Of a DNA stretch of 64,000 nt, positions 1 to 10,235 are shown piece after piece; positions within the stretch are counted from its first letter, which is position 1; each line of letters begins with the position of its first letter. The notes under the pieces are model-generated. The model made no database searches and was not told where the DNA came from. It saw only the letters and a program-made list of their open reading frames with translations. Where the stretch lies: positions 1 through 64,000 of the forward strand of contig JASBNA010000075.1 in the NCBI GenBank assembly GCA_038087015.1, given 5' to 3'. Origin of the DNA: Cerrena zonata. Its lineage: Eukaryota; Basidiomycota; Agaricomycetes; Polyporales; Cerrenaceae. The translations under genes were made by a program, and so were the position numbers.

Positions 1-80
1 AAATTTTTGAGATGTCTCTCACAATAAACCAGCATACATCAGGACTCCTTCAAAGATACTCTGTACTGATACTCTTCACA

Positions 81-260
81 GTCAGCTTCAGTCAGCTTCA
101 GTCAGCTTCAGTCAGCTTCAGTCAGCTTCAGTCAGCTTCAGTCAGCTTCAGTCAGCTTCAGTCAGCTTCAGTCAGCTTCAGTCAACTTCAGTCAACTTCA
201 GTCAGCTTCAGTCAGCTTCAGTCAGCTTCACAGTCAGCTTCAGTCAGCTTCACAGTCAGC
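81..260. repeat. 10-bp minisatellite
   Basis: Fifteen consecutive copies of the decamer GTCAGCTTCA run from 81 to 230; two of them carry GTCAACTTCA. Degenerate copies with small insertions continue to about 290. The period is 10 bp, not a multiple of three, so the open frames that cross it are repeat artefacts. No gene is seen on either side within 800 bp. Function unknown. Confidence 0.9.
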
Positions 261-290
261 TAAAGTCAGCATTAAAGTCAGCTAAAGTCA

Positions 291-1126
291 GTATTAACCG
301 GGTCAATCTTGTATAGATATGTATCGATATTGTCAGTCTTTGTCTGTAATGTCTTGTCAGCCAGTAAGTAGACCTTGTCTTTGTATTCTCTAATTGCCTT
401 GTACAGTTACAACACGGTACAGAGCAAACAGACAAGAATTCGTATTTGAGCCGGGGTTGCGTTGAATGCTGATTTAAGTGTAACATTAATTTTAATTGTT
501 TAAATCTTAATTGAATAACAGCTGTACATCGAGACAACCGGATTTATTACTCTAGTGCTCAAACTAGGTTGTTATTTAATAACTCCGACCACATCGTCTG
601 TACCTCGTCTCTATATCTCTTTATATCGACTGTCGATTGCACATCTAACAAGAACATACGTCCAGCACGGGTCCTTTCAAGGTAAACCCCCCTGACAAAA
701 ATGGGTCCACCCGGTGGTCGGGTTTTGCTCGGGGTTATTCCTTTAGGCTTACAGTTTTGGGCTTTGCCTTGCTTTTGGTTTATGTGAAACGAGTATCTTC
801 TTTTGCTATTGTAAGCTTAACCTTAAGCGGATGGATCTGGACTTGGTTCCAGTTGTAGATGCATGTTAAGATTGTTTCCTAGTCGGGGATATGTTTCGGG
901 CCGTATTCTTTTATTCGGGGCATTTTCTATTATTCCTTCTTCTTTCAAGTTAAGTGAGGTTGCGTTTGATGATATTTGACGTTTAGTCATCGATCATTAC
1001 TGTACATTTGGTATATACAATATACTATACTATACCCTTGGTATAATTTGCATTATACTATACATTTGGTTATTTCTAGTTATATTTGGTTACATTTTGC
1101 TACGTTTTGTTATAAGTTAATTGAAA
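291..1126. other. Gene-free stretch upstream of a regulator gene
   Basis: I see no convincing coding region here. An open frame at 256-537 on the minus strand overlaps the minisatellite, has no recognisable motif and is treated as chance. From about 1005 to 1100 there are short AT-rich near-repeats of the type TATACTATAC and TTGGTTA. They lie just upstream of the ATG at 1127 and could be promoter DNA. Confidence 0.5.
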
Positions 1127-3276
1127 ATGTTTGTATTCCCAGCCTTTGATGAAAATTATAAAGGTCGGAAAAGAACGTTTAAATGCTGCCGCAAATGTCG
1201 TTCTAAAAGAATGAAATGTACTATAAGTTCGATTGATTTTGAGATTGTGGGATGTGATAATTGTCAAAAGCTGGGATTGAAATGTGATTTAATAAAGAAT
1301 GAAGAATCTTCTTCAAATAAGAAGAAAACGACAAGACCTTCAGCACCAAAGTCAACCACTCCAGTAACGGGGCCTTTGGACAGTGGACAATTACCCAGTG
1401 TTTTGCAAAATGATGTGAATTTTCCTTTCGGGAACGATTTTTTAAGCCAATACCAGCCAATAATGAACCCACTAATCACCTCCCCGTGTTCCAAAGGAAA
1501 TAAGGAAGAATCAATGGAAGATATAACGGGAGAGTATTTATATAAAAAATATAACTTTGTCATATCATTATCTACACCAAAGTATCTGATAAATAAGATT
1601 CCTATTAATGGGAATTCTACTAATGACATTGTTCAAACTCGTAAACTCAAACTGAGGCCCGATCAAAATCATATAAAGAATTCATCATTCTATCATTTTT
1701 TACAAAACATTAATGCATTTCAATTGAATTCTCCTGGATTTGTTGAGATAACCCCGACTGATTTGATCAAACTTATTCAAGTCTATTTTTTCAAAATAAA
1801 TTCAATCCTACCGGTAATCGAGGAAGAAGAGTTTTGGAAAAGTTATCAACAAAACACAATCTCGAGTATAATAGTATACTCGATTGTATTGATAATAAGT
1901 AATGATGATTTGGCAAAACCAATTTTGATGAAAAGTTTACGGAATTGTGATTTAACTAAATTTGAAACCCATTTGCAAAAATATCAAGAAGATTTGGAAT
2001 TTAAAATTAGGCAATTATTACTTGTGTTACCCGAGTTGGGCGATATCGATAAATTGAATCGGTTAATAACTCATGTATTAATCCTGCTTCAATTTGGATT
2101 CAATAATTATGCTAGTGAACAAAGTAGCCAGGATTTAACTGACGCAATCAATAACGCAATGTCTTTATTGATTCATTTCCAATCACTCCATGATAAATTG
2201 ATAAGTGAAGGACTAGTGGATAAACTGAGATATCTTGGTGAATTGTTTTGGACATTGTTTATCTTAGACCGATTCAATGCCATGATCAATTCCAAAGCAA
2301 TGTTTATTAAAAGAGAAGATTTCAATGTTCAATTACCAATTGAAAATGAGTACCTAATGAAATTAGTCAAGGTGACATTTTCTTTAGAAGATATGCTAGT
2401 ATCAGTTTACCAACCCAAAAATAATCTAAACCAGAATACACCTTCGGGGAATAATAAATTATTTGAAGAAAATGATTTTTTCTTGCAGCAAAATTTCATC
2501 AATTATAATCCTAATAACCAGGTTAAACAGGTGAATGAATATTTACCTGGTTATCTTAGTTTACAAGAGTACCAACACCGAACGGTCTTCTTTATTGAGA
2601 AAAGTATCGAAAGTGTTATATTTTTGGGTTATAGATCTAAAGAGCTAAAAATTAGCCAGTGTCAATTAATCGACCAACAAAGTTTAGCGGTGGCATCCAA
2701 TATTAAAAAATACTTTAATTACCTAACTGAAAACCAAACTAAAAACAACCTATTGATTAATATAAGTATTATCCCGCTGATAATCTCGATTTTTTTCTCG
2801 GTTCCAATCACCAGTAAAATGAAATTATTGAGTAAATTAAAGGGGAAATTAGCTTTGGAAATAACCCAGGACAACGTGGAGATGATTGAAATCCTACTAA
2901 ACGACTATTTGGCCATTGTTCAAAACTTCACTCGCAAATGGTGGTTTATTGAAGATGTCATCATGACCCTCCATAAAATGAATAAACAAATGAAAAAATT
3001 GAAAAATCATTCCTATAAGAAAAATAAAAAAAGGAAAATCGCTTACGGTGATACCAACGCCCTTCCCTCCATACCTCTGGTATCGTCGCCTCATTACTAT
3101 AGCGAGATCATGCAGTCTTCGTCCGAGTCAGAAGACGAACCGCCGGTGGCCCGGCCCAAGACTATATCCCCAGCCTGGCTGACGATACCATTTTCGATCC
3201 CGAAAAGTTTATGGATGTCTTCTACAATGAATTTTCCCTGGTTCCCAACGTCATGAAGTTCCTCGGCGATACCTAA
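1127..3276 (+). CDS. Zn2Cys6 transcription factor, C-terminus frameshifted
   Basis: This is a fungal zinc-cluster DNA-binding regulator. The N-terminus carries VFPAFDENYKGRKRTFKCC, then C-x2-C-x6-C-x11-C-x2-C-x6-C (about residues 20-52), followed by a basic/Ser-rich linker and a long helical middle region typical of fungal regulators. The reading frame could start at a TTG at 1121, but ATG 1127 is chosen; it matches the start of the paralogue at 10236-12719. The open frame ends at 3256. However, the -1 frame from about 3140 to 3276 encodes KFMDVFYNEFSLVPNVMKFL, which resembles the paralogue's extreme C-terminus (DVFDNEFFKDLPNLMNFM). One base therefore seems to be missing between about 3140 and 3180, near runs of C. 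Target genes unknown. Confidence 0.8.
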
Positions 3277-4166
3277 TTGCGACGAAATCCTTCAAGTAAT
3301 ACGTCAATGAATATACGTGAATCGAATAAAGTAAACTTTTTGCAACTACCGTAAGTCAGCTTAAATAGCGGTACCGACGCGAACACAACAAACAAAACAC
3401 CCGATTCCCCCTGCTTACATAACCCATTATATAATCAAGCATAATCGGTGTACCCACGCAGAGAGTGTCTCCACCAAGCCAGGGTCGTGTCGCGGCCCGC
3501 GGCCCGCAAAATGGTAAGAAAAAAAAACGCTAGTCGGCGCACGACCCACCAAAAAACCCCCCCTCAGCGGTTTCCGCGGGCGGCAGTCGGAAGCGAAACC
3601 GTAAAAACAAAGAATTAGACGAGCAAATAAAAAGCCGGGACCCGTACACCGACCAACATTTTTTTTACAAAGAAAAATCACTCGACTTTGTCATTACAAT
3701 TTCAATTTACAATAGTCGGTCCATAGCCACCTGGTTCCTGTAGACCCAGTAGAGCGAGACGAATCAGATTAAGGAGTAGGGTAAGAGTGGTAGAATAAGT
3801 AGAGTAAAGAAGTAGAACAAGTAGAGTAAAGAAGTAGAACAAGTAGAGTAAAGAGAAAGAGTAGACCAGTAGACAAAACTGGAAAAATAGGAAAATTTTA
3901 GAGGAAAAACCAGAGGAGAAAAGACAATAGGAAAAAAAAAAAGGAAAAAAGAAGAGAACAAAAGTATCACCAAAATAAAAATAGAGTTGCCTGGTTTCTA
4001 CGTTAACCAATACACCTTTTAGTAGAGCTATTTCTATTGGTACACCTATTTGAACAGGATACACTTTGCTGCTTACACCTATTGCTTACACTTTGAAATA
4101 TTTGCTGCTAGTTTGAGTCATTGTTAATCGGATAGATTAGCAGGTTCAGTTATACGATAAAACAAC
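3277..4166. other. Intergenic stretch with purine-rich tract
   Basis: No gene is supported. The first part (3450-3600) is locally GC-rich. From about 3740 to 3960 the plus strand is almost entirely purine plus T, with repeated AGTAGA and AAGTAG words, ending in an A-rich run near 3930-3950. Open frames on the minus strand here are low-complexity Phe/Ser/Leu translations of that tract. Confidence 0.5.
3799..3853. repeat. 22-bp tandem repeat, 2.5 copies
   Basis: Two perfect copies of a 22-bp unit (GTAGAGTAAAGAAGTAGAAC plus AA) at 3799-3820 and 3821-3842 are followed by a half copy to 3853. It sits inside the purine-rich tract upstream of the STP-like gene. Confidence 0.85.
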
Positions 4167-5867
4167 ATGTCTTTAGTTAATAGATGCCATACGGTGAGTA
4201 GATGGAAGGGGAAGAGTATGATGGCGATGTTCCAGGATTCCGTTATAATTTCGATTCTATTGAAAGCTTGGTATTTATTGAGCTCACTCATATTGCCGCT
4301 ATATTTGTTAGATCCAGAAGGTAAAGAAGATGAAGATAAAGAAAATGAAGGGAAAGAAAATGAAGGTAATGAAGGTGAAGAAGAAGTTAAGTTATTTCCA
4401 TCCATTACTAATGAAGAGATTTCAAATGAATTTGGTAGTGCTAAACCATGTTCAACAGGATTAACAACTAGATTATTGCCATTCAAGAATTCAAATGGAG
4501 AAATTGAATGGGCATTCACGGAAGATAACTTATCGGGAAATGAATTGGACTCATTCAAAATGAATAACGAATTAAGCCCAGTAACATCATCTTCATCAAA
4601 TAATGATTCAATTTTATCGAAGAAAAAATCAAATAACCAAGTTTCTATTCATGAAACACCATTAAGTTCAACATCGGATTCAAGTCCCTTTCTGCCAAAC
4701 GACGATGAAAAATCAAATGATAAAATACATCAATGTCCTCATTGTGACGCAGTTTTCAAAATTAGAGGTTATTTAACTCGTCACTTGAAGAAACATGCGG
4801 TTAAAAAAGCTTATTCTTGTCCATTCCATAAATTTTCAATTTACATTGATGAAAGTAATATCACTCACAAATGTCATCCAAATGGAGGGTTTTCAAGAAG
4901 AGATACTTACAAAACTCATTTAAAATCAAGACATTTCAAATATCCAAAGGGAACTAAAACAAAAGAAAGATCTAATTCTCCCGGTAATTGTAGTATGTGT
5001 GGTGAATATTTTGCTAATAGTGAAATTTGGTGTGAAATTCATGTGGAAGGTGGTGAATGTAAATTTTTACCAATTGGGTTTAAAGGTAAATCAAGAATTA
5101 AAAATCGTTTAAGAAAACAATTACTGAAAAAATTGAAAGATAATAAAATTAATGATGCTACAATTAATGCTGCCGCTAAAGCAGTGGTTAATCCTTCAAA
5201 TAGTAATCATCGTAATGGTAATTCGATTTCTTCAAATTCTTCTTCTCAAGATGATTATAATACTCCTCCTTTAGATACTCCTACTTCAATGACTTCAATG
5301 ACTCCAATTAATCATCAACAACTGCAACCTCAACAACCACAACCTCAACAGCCTCAATATCAAACTTCTAATTCTCCAACTTTATCAATAAGTTCTTCCA
5401 TTAATGGTAATCCAACTCCTTCTAATTTAAATAACCCAATTCAACAATTACATCATCAACAACAAGAACAAGTTAATCATTTACAACAACAAGCTCAACA
5501 ACAACCAAACCCTCTTCAATATCAACAACAAGCCATTCAAAATGTTCAATTACCCCAATTCGAACAATTTCAACCCCATTCTCATCTTTTACCAAAAATG
5601 GATAATTTCGAAGACTATGATGATGAGTTTTGTCTTGATACTGAACAGTTAAATTTCATTGACTATTCAAATGATTATATGGACCTTTTGAAAAATCATG
5701 ATAATTCAATCTTAAATCAACCTTTGAATAATAAAAATCAAAATACTAATTCAAATAATATCGATCATTTAAGTAATATCAATAATTATAATAATCTAAA
5801 TGTTGATATTAACTTGAATAACTTTAATTCTTACATGAATTCTCAAACTCAATTTCAAGGATACTAG
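4167..5867 (+). CDS. STP1: STP1/STP2-type zinc-finger factor of SPS signalling
   Basis: This C2H2 regulator in yeasts is held in the cytoplasm until the SPS plasma-membrane sensor activates the protease Ssy5, which removes its N-terminus; it then induces amino-acid permease genes. Seen here: a hydrophobic N-terminal stretch (about residues 20-48, MFQDSVIISILLKAWYLLSS), fitting the cytoplasmic-retention region I; a second conserved block, CSTGLTTRLLPF followed by GEIEWAFTEDN (about residues 96-122), fitting region II; then the finger CPHCDAVFKIRGYLTRHLKK and the adjoining GGFSRRDTYKTHLKSRH and CSMCGEYF segments that define the Stp family. The C-terminal half is Gln/Asn-rich. The first ATG (4167) is used; an in-frame ATG at 4218 just before region I is a credible alternative. 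Whether this is STP1 or STP2 cannot be decided from sequence alone. Confidence 0.88.
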   Translation: MSLVNRCHTVSRWKGKSMMAMFQDSVIISILLKAWYLLSSLILPLYLLDPEGKEDEDKENEGKENEGNEGEEEVKLFPSITNEEISNEFGSAKPCSTGLTTRLLPFKNSNGEIEWAFTEDNLSGNELDSFKMNNELSPVTSSSSNNDSILSKKKSNNQVSIHETPLSSTSDSSPFLPNDDEKSNDKIHQCPHCDAVFKIRGYLTRHLKKHAVKKAYSCPFHKFSIYIDESNITHKCHPNGGFSRRDTYKTHLKSRHFKYPKGTKTKERSNSPGNCSMCGEYFANSEIWCEIHVEGGECKFLPIGFKGKSRIKNRLRKQLLKKLKDNKINDATINAAAKAVVNPSNSNHRNGNSISSNSSSQDDYNTPPLDTPTSMTSMTPINHQQLQPQQPQPQQPQYQTSNSPTLSISSSINGNPTPSNLNNPIQQLHHQQQEQVNHLQQQAQQQPNPLQYQQQAIQNVQLPQFEQFQPHSHLLPKMDNFEDYDDEFCLDTEQLNFIDYSNDYMDLLKNHDNSILNQPLNNKNQNTNSNNIDHLSNINNYNNLNVDINLNNFNSYMNSQTQFQGY

Positions 5868-6143
5868 TTTGAGAAGTCTGCTTTTTTATGATTAATGATT
5901 TTTATTTCTTGAATTGGTATTTTCTATTCTTTGGTTTGTCTTTCTTTTTTTTTCTTTTATCTTTGGTTTGTCTTTATCTGATTTTCATTCGTTTCTTGTC
6001 GCCCCCATTCAAAATACTTTCTTACTTTTTATCTAACTTTTTCTTTTATTTCAATTAATTTGTTTCCGTTTGTTAGCTGTTTAGTTTACTTATATATTTA
6101 AAATTTATGTTTATTCTTTACTACGTAATCATAAAATCATTAT

Positions 6144-6866
6144 TTACCCAAATATATCATCCATATCATTTTTGGCCTTCTTCTTCTTTTCCTTCTTAAC
6201 TTTTTTCTTAGGTGGCCCAAAAATATCGTCAATTGATTCACTCTTTGCAATCGCCTTCAAGGAACTTGAATTAGGTTGCAAATTATCTTCACCCAACTTC
6301 CTAGGTTTCTTCTTGGTCTTTTTCTTCATTGTTGACAAACTTGAAAATACATCAATCGCAGGCTCTTCTTTAGTTTCATTCGGTATTGTCGAACTCATCA
6401 CAATCTCGTCTCCAATGTCTTCCTTTTGATCGGGGACCGCTACTGGTGCTTCCAGTATCTTACCCACTGGGTTACCCCTGGGTTTTTCCATCCCTTCGAT
6501 CTTTATCAATATCGAATGAATAGCTCCTAAATTCCCTAGTAGTGCTAAGCCCAACGTCACATACTGACCCAATGCAATAATCCCGTTATATTGATAAAAT
6601 GCTCTTTTAAAAATCTGTTTCTTGATTAGGTACCCAACAATTTCTCTGATTTCCTCTTTCTTTCTCTCAAGTGTTCTGGTACTCTTCAAGTTTTGTATGT
6701 CGATCATCTTCTTCAAGATTTTCCGTAAACTTCGGTGTATTATGTTGAATATCTTCCACCAGGTTGATAACCGATGTTGATTATGGTTCCGATGATATAT
6801 CAAATGGTTGATTTCATACTCATTTACTAACTTATCATAATCCACCTGCAGTAAAAAGCCTTCCAT
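6144..6866 (-). CDS. RMP1: RNase MRP subunit Rmp1
   Basis: Rmp1 is a protein specific to RNase MRP, the nucleolar ribonucleoprotein that cuts pre-rRNA at site A3. The N-terminal half carries the family signature: HLIYHRNHNQHRLSTWW near residues 23-39, then an alpha-helical basic segment and YNGIIALGQYVTLGLALLGN near residues 92-111. A Lys-rich tail ends in DDIFG; the budding-yeast protein also ends in a Lys-rich tail with IFG. Length is 240 aa from ATG 6866, close to the usual 200. The frame stays open three codons further to a TTG, which I reject as start. It is divergent from ACL4, sharing a 205-bp promoter region that contains long T and A runs. Confidence 0.85.
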   Translation of the reverse strand: MEGFLLQVDYDKLVNEYEINHLIYHRNHNQHRLSTWWKIFNIIHRSLRKILKKMIDIQNLKSTRTLERKKEEIREIVGYLIKKQIFKRAFYQYNGIIALGQYVTLGLALLGNLGAIHSILIKIEGMEKPRGNPVGKILEAPVAVPDQKEDIGDEIVMSSTIPNETKEEPAIDVFSSLSTMKKKTKKKPRKLGEDNLQPNSSSLKAIAKSESIDDIFGPPKKKVKKEKKKKAKNDMDDIFG

Positions 6867-7071
6867 GTTCTTCAATTGTAATATACCTCTATCATAGATC
6901 CTGGTTATCTGAATCAGCCAAACCTTTATAGTTATTCTTTTGACTTTGATTTTTTTTTTTTTTGAGTGTGAAGATCATCTTGAAAAAAAAAAAAAAAAAA
7001 AAAAAGAAAAATCAAATTTTTAAGCTCAAGCTGACGACTTCTTTTAACCGTATTCCATCCCAAGCTAGATA

Positions 7072-8289
7072 ATGCCTTCTGCTACTTTAGAACAGGTGAT
7101 CTCAAATGCCAGAGCATTGGTTCAATCCTCACAATCGGATAAAGCTTTGGAAATATTAAGCCCATTGATTCCTGGGAACGAAAATAATGTATTTTTATTG
7201 CAAATATTTGGAGAAGTCTTATTGGAAACTAATGATTTGGAAACTGCATACGAAGTCTTAACAGCTGCTTGTGAATTGGATCCTGAGGCAAACGCAGGTA
7301 CCGAGAAATTCTTCTATTTAGGACAAATAATTGGAGGTAATGATGGTTTAAAATGTCTTGATACTGGATTAAGTAAGTTAAACAATCAATTGAGTTTAAT
7401 TGAAAATAATCAAGGAGAAAATGATCAAATATTGGTTGATTTATCAAAGATTTATAAGGATAAAGAATCTTTGATAAAATATTTAATTAAAAAGTTAAAT
7501 CAAGGTATATTTGCAAAAATCGAAATTTGGATGACTGATTTATGTATGGAACCAGAAGCTGAACAACAATGTAATGATTTGATTTCATACTCATTAAGAT
7601 TAGACGGTCAAAACCCTGAAGCTCTTTCATTATTAGCATCTATCAGAATTTCTCAACAGAAACCAGAAGAAGCCAAGGATTCATTATTAAAATCCTGGGA
7701 ATTATTCCACTCAAAAAAGGCTCAACTAGAAGAGTCTGCAAATAAAATACAAAACGAATCTTCAGAAGTGGTAAATGATGACAATGCAGATGCTTTTGAA
7801 GTTGGTGTTGAATATATTGAATTGATTCAACCATTATTAACCTTGGCTAGATTTGCGATTGAATTAGAATTGTATGAATTAGCCATGACCATTGCTTCAA
7901 ATACCCAAGATATAAATGAAGACATCCTTGATGCATATTATTATGAAGCATTTGCTAACATATTAAGTGCCAAAAAAATATTCGCTGACTCCAATAATAT
8001 AAATAAAGATCAAGAAGATTACAGAGACTTGGATTTGAAAGCTGTTAAAACAAGTAAGGATGAGAATATTAAACAGCTCCTCGATGAAGCCAAATCTTTA
8101 TTAACTCAAGGATTCAAGATTATCAATAGCGATATTGGTGCAGATTCTGAACCAGAATTAGTAGAACAAGTCAATGATTTATTAAATCAATTGGGTGGTC
8201 CTTCTATGGCTGATTTGATGCCTCAAAGAAGAAACGAAGCTGATGAAGAAGGCTGGGAAGATGAAATCAATAGTGATGAAGAAAATTAG
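7072..8289 (+). CDS. ACL4: Rpl4 assembly chaperone Acl4 (TPR protein)
   Basis: Acl4 binds newly made ribosomal protein Rpl4, keeps it soluble and escorts it to the pre-60S particle. The 405-aa product is helical with TPR-like repeats: a first pair near residues 7-75 (ALVQSSQSDKALEILSPLIP; LLETNDLETAYEVLTAACEL) and further ones near 170-210 and 250-300. The C-terminus is acidic (GWEDEINSDEEN), as in the family. Length agrees with the roughly 390-aa budding-yeast protein. The ATG at 7072 is preceded by a stop-rich A/T stretch. Naming rests on overall resemblance rather than a single diagnostic motif. Confidence 0.8.
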   Translation: MPSATLEQVISNARALVQSSQSDKALEILSPLIPGNENNVFLLQIFGEVLLETNDLETAYEVLTAACELDPEANAGTEKFFYLGQIIGGNDGLKCLDTGLSKLNNQLSLIENNQGENDQILVDLSKIYKDKESLIKYLIKKLNQGIFAKIEIWMTDLCMEPEAEQQCNDLISYSLRLDGQNPEALSLLASIRISQQKPEEAKDSLLKSWELFHSKKAQLEESANKIQNESSEVVNDDNADAFEVGVEYIELIQPLLTLARFAIELELYELAMTIASNTQDINEDILDAYYYEAFANILSAKKIFADSNNINKDQEDYRDLDLKAVKTSKDENIKQLLDEAKSLLTQGFKIINSDIGADSEPELVEQVNDLLNQLGGPSMADLMPQRRNEADEEGWEDEINSDEEN

Positions 8290-8401
8290 GTTGCAACAAT
8301 TTCATTCTTTTGTATATTAAAAACTAATTAGACTTAAACTAATACTTACGAACTTTTTCTTGTTAATGAAGTTCATGTAGATTAAAACTACGAAAAATCT
8401 T

Positions 8402-9843
8402 TTATATTTTACCATTTAAATAAGGTTCAGGGTCAAATTTACCCTCTTTCAAAGCTTTATTGGCGATTTCTCGAATCTTACGCTGACCGTTTGTAATACC
8501 TGGCTCGTTCACGTCAAACTCTAACAACCCCATTGATTTTAAGGCACTCTCATTTTTCAAATCATGGATATTTGCACCTTGAAAATCACGTTCTTTTTCC
8601 TCTGCTGATTGTTGGGAAGCATAATCAAGAGGAGACTTATTATTCAAAAAGCTTCTTCTTGTTTCTAGAAGAGTACAAATATTCGCAATTGATAATGGTG
8701 TTTGACCATAATAAAATACACTGGAGTGGGCATTTTCATCCGTAATAGGATATTCTTTATCGACTTCATGACAAACATCACAATGCCAAAAGACAAAATC
8801 ACCTCGATTAACATCAGGTATCCCGACACACGTTTTAGCTTGTTTTATATGAGGGTAGAAGTCATCGTTCAAGTATAACTGGCCATAGGAAGGTTCAGCA
8901 CCAGGGAATTTTGGAGTGGTAACGTCAATGTGATAATCGTCAATGTCCCCAGATTTGGGATCGTCCCAGAATAAAGGCCTTAAAATGATGTAGGCCATAA
9001 CCAATTTTAAATTTGGAATCACTTTCAATGTCCCTTCTCCGGTTTTGTTATCGCTGAGGGCCAACCAGCCTTGTAAAGTCCGAAATGATGAGCATATAGT
9101 TGGTCTGGCAGTCCCTGCATCTTCATGTAGATCCTCCTTTGCGTAAGCTCTTTCATCTAATCTGAAAGGATCCCAATCTTTCCAGTGGCCGTCGAAGATT
9201 TCCTTGTAAGTGGCCCTGTAATTATCGTCTTCCCATCTTTCGATACTCGAAGAGTCCAAATGTAAGCTTAAAGAAGCTGCAGCACCCGGCTTACGGATTC
9301 TAATCCTGTCTCCATAAATGATCTGAGTATCAAGGTCGATTAGCTTCTCTTTATCTGAAACATGAAATTGGTGAGCAAAGGCTTTAAATAGCCTCTGGAT
9401 ATTTGGATGAGATCTGGCTTCAGACTGCGGTTTACACCAAAATAGATTATACCAAGAAGTTGGATTTGGGAAAGTATACCCTGCTGTTTCAGGGTGTTCT
9501 TTACAAAAGTAACAAGTTCATCAAACCATTGGTCTACTTGACTTTTCTCGATAACACCCTTCACCATCATCGAACCTTTGGCTTTAAATTCACTCGACGC
9601 ACTGGCTGGCAATTCATAATCATTTGCAACAATATCTTTCCATTCAACTGTAGGTACATACGCAGTACCATTCTCGATGATCTTTTGGTTCTCCTTCTCA
9701 AGGGCTTTCAATAGTCTCTTCCAGCTTGCAACAACTGCTTCTTGTTTTTGGGGATCAACAAGCTTTGCTTTCAAAGCTGCAAATCTTGGATCCAAATCTT
9801 CTGGAACGATTTTTAAGGTTTCTTGGATTGCCGATGGTGCCAT
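8402..9843 (-). CDS. DUF1479 (YbiU-like) putative oxygenase, one frameshift
   Basis: The two pieces of this gene lie in different frames. The first (9843 down to about 9490) starts MAPSAIQETLKIVPEDLDPR. The second continues upstream of 9259 without a break: WYNLFWCKPQSEARSHPN, LSLHLDSSSIERW, SSFRTLQGWLALSD and FVFWHCDVCHEVDKEY. These are landmarks of the DUF1479 family, related to Fe(II)/2-oxoglutarate oxygenases; the HxD in SLHLD and the later His in WHCDVCH could be the metal ligands. The switch is -1, at about 9485-9500 in GAAACAGCAGGG, consistent with one lost base. Intact length would be about 480 aa. The substrate is unknown. The family occurs in fungi and bacteria. An error in the sequence is more likely than a dead gene, because both halves are well conserved. 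Confidence 0.78.
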
Positions 9844-9896
9844 TCTTGTATCAATTAGTCTTCTGCTTATTTGCTCTTGTATTAGAGAAGGAATAC

Positions 9897-10187
9897 CTAG
9901 AATAAACCTGCTCTAACATCAAGGTAACATCTTTTATATTCCCCAGATAGAATTGTCTGGGGAGATTTTGTTACTTTTTTTTCGCAGTGGAGACAAGTGG
10001 AGGTTCCGTCCTCATTTGGGAATCGTACCGCATTCCATTTTTTATTGTTGCATTTAAAGCAAAGAATGCTTTGGAAATTGCAAATTCTACGTTGCAAGTG
10101 GAGGGACTTGTAATGGCAAGCTGGGCTCTTGTCTGGTAGATATTTCCACTTTGAGATGGTTCCAGACAGAAGATTACAATGAAACAT
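9897..10187 (-). CDS. Small Cys-rich protein with GATA-finger-like motif
   Basis: A 96-aa ATG-initiated frame carries one clear C-x2-C-x18-C-x2-C unit, beginning LCFKCNNKKWNAVRF and ending STCLHCEKK. Spacing and the central Trp resemble a GATA-type or treble-clef zinc finger. Three further Cys lie upstream. The C-terminal tail is short and basic. It ends 53 bp before the DUF1479 start and begins 49 bp after the stop of the zinc-cluster regulator, all on the minus strand. I do not recognise an orthologue. It could be a real small zinc protein, a fragment, or chance; the motif makes chance less likely. Confidence 0.45.
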   Translation of the reverse strand: MFHCNLLSGTISKWKYLPDKSPACHYKSLHLQRRICNFQSILCFKCNNKKWNAVRFPNEDGTSTCLHCEKKVTKSPQTILSGEYKRCYLDVRAGLF

Positions 10188-10235
10188 GAATAAAATGTGT
10201 ATTAGGGTTGCAAAAAAAAAAAAAAAACTGCAATA

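Noticed and set aside
12..263. 83-codon plus-strand frame with VSFSQLQSAS repeats
   Set aside because: Pure translation of the 10-bp minisatellite; open by repeat structure, not by selection.
256..537. 93-codon minus-strand frame
   Set aside because: Overlaps degenerate repeat units and has no motif or homologue that I recognise.
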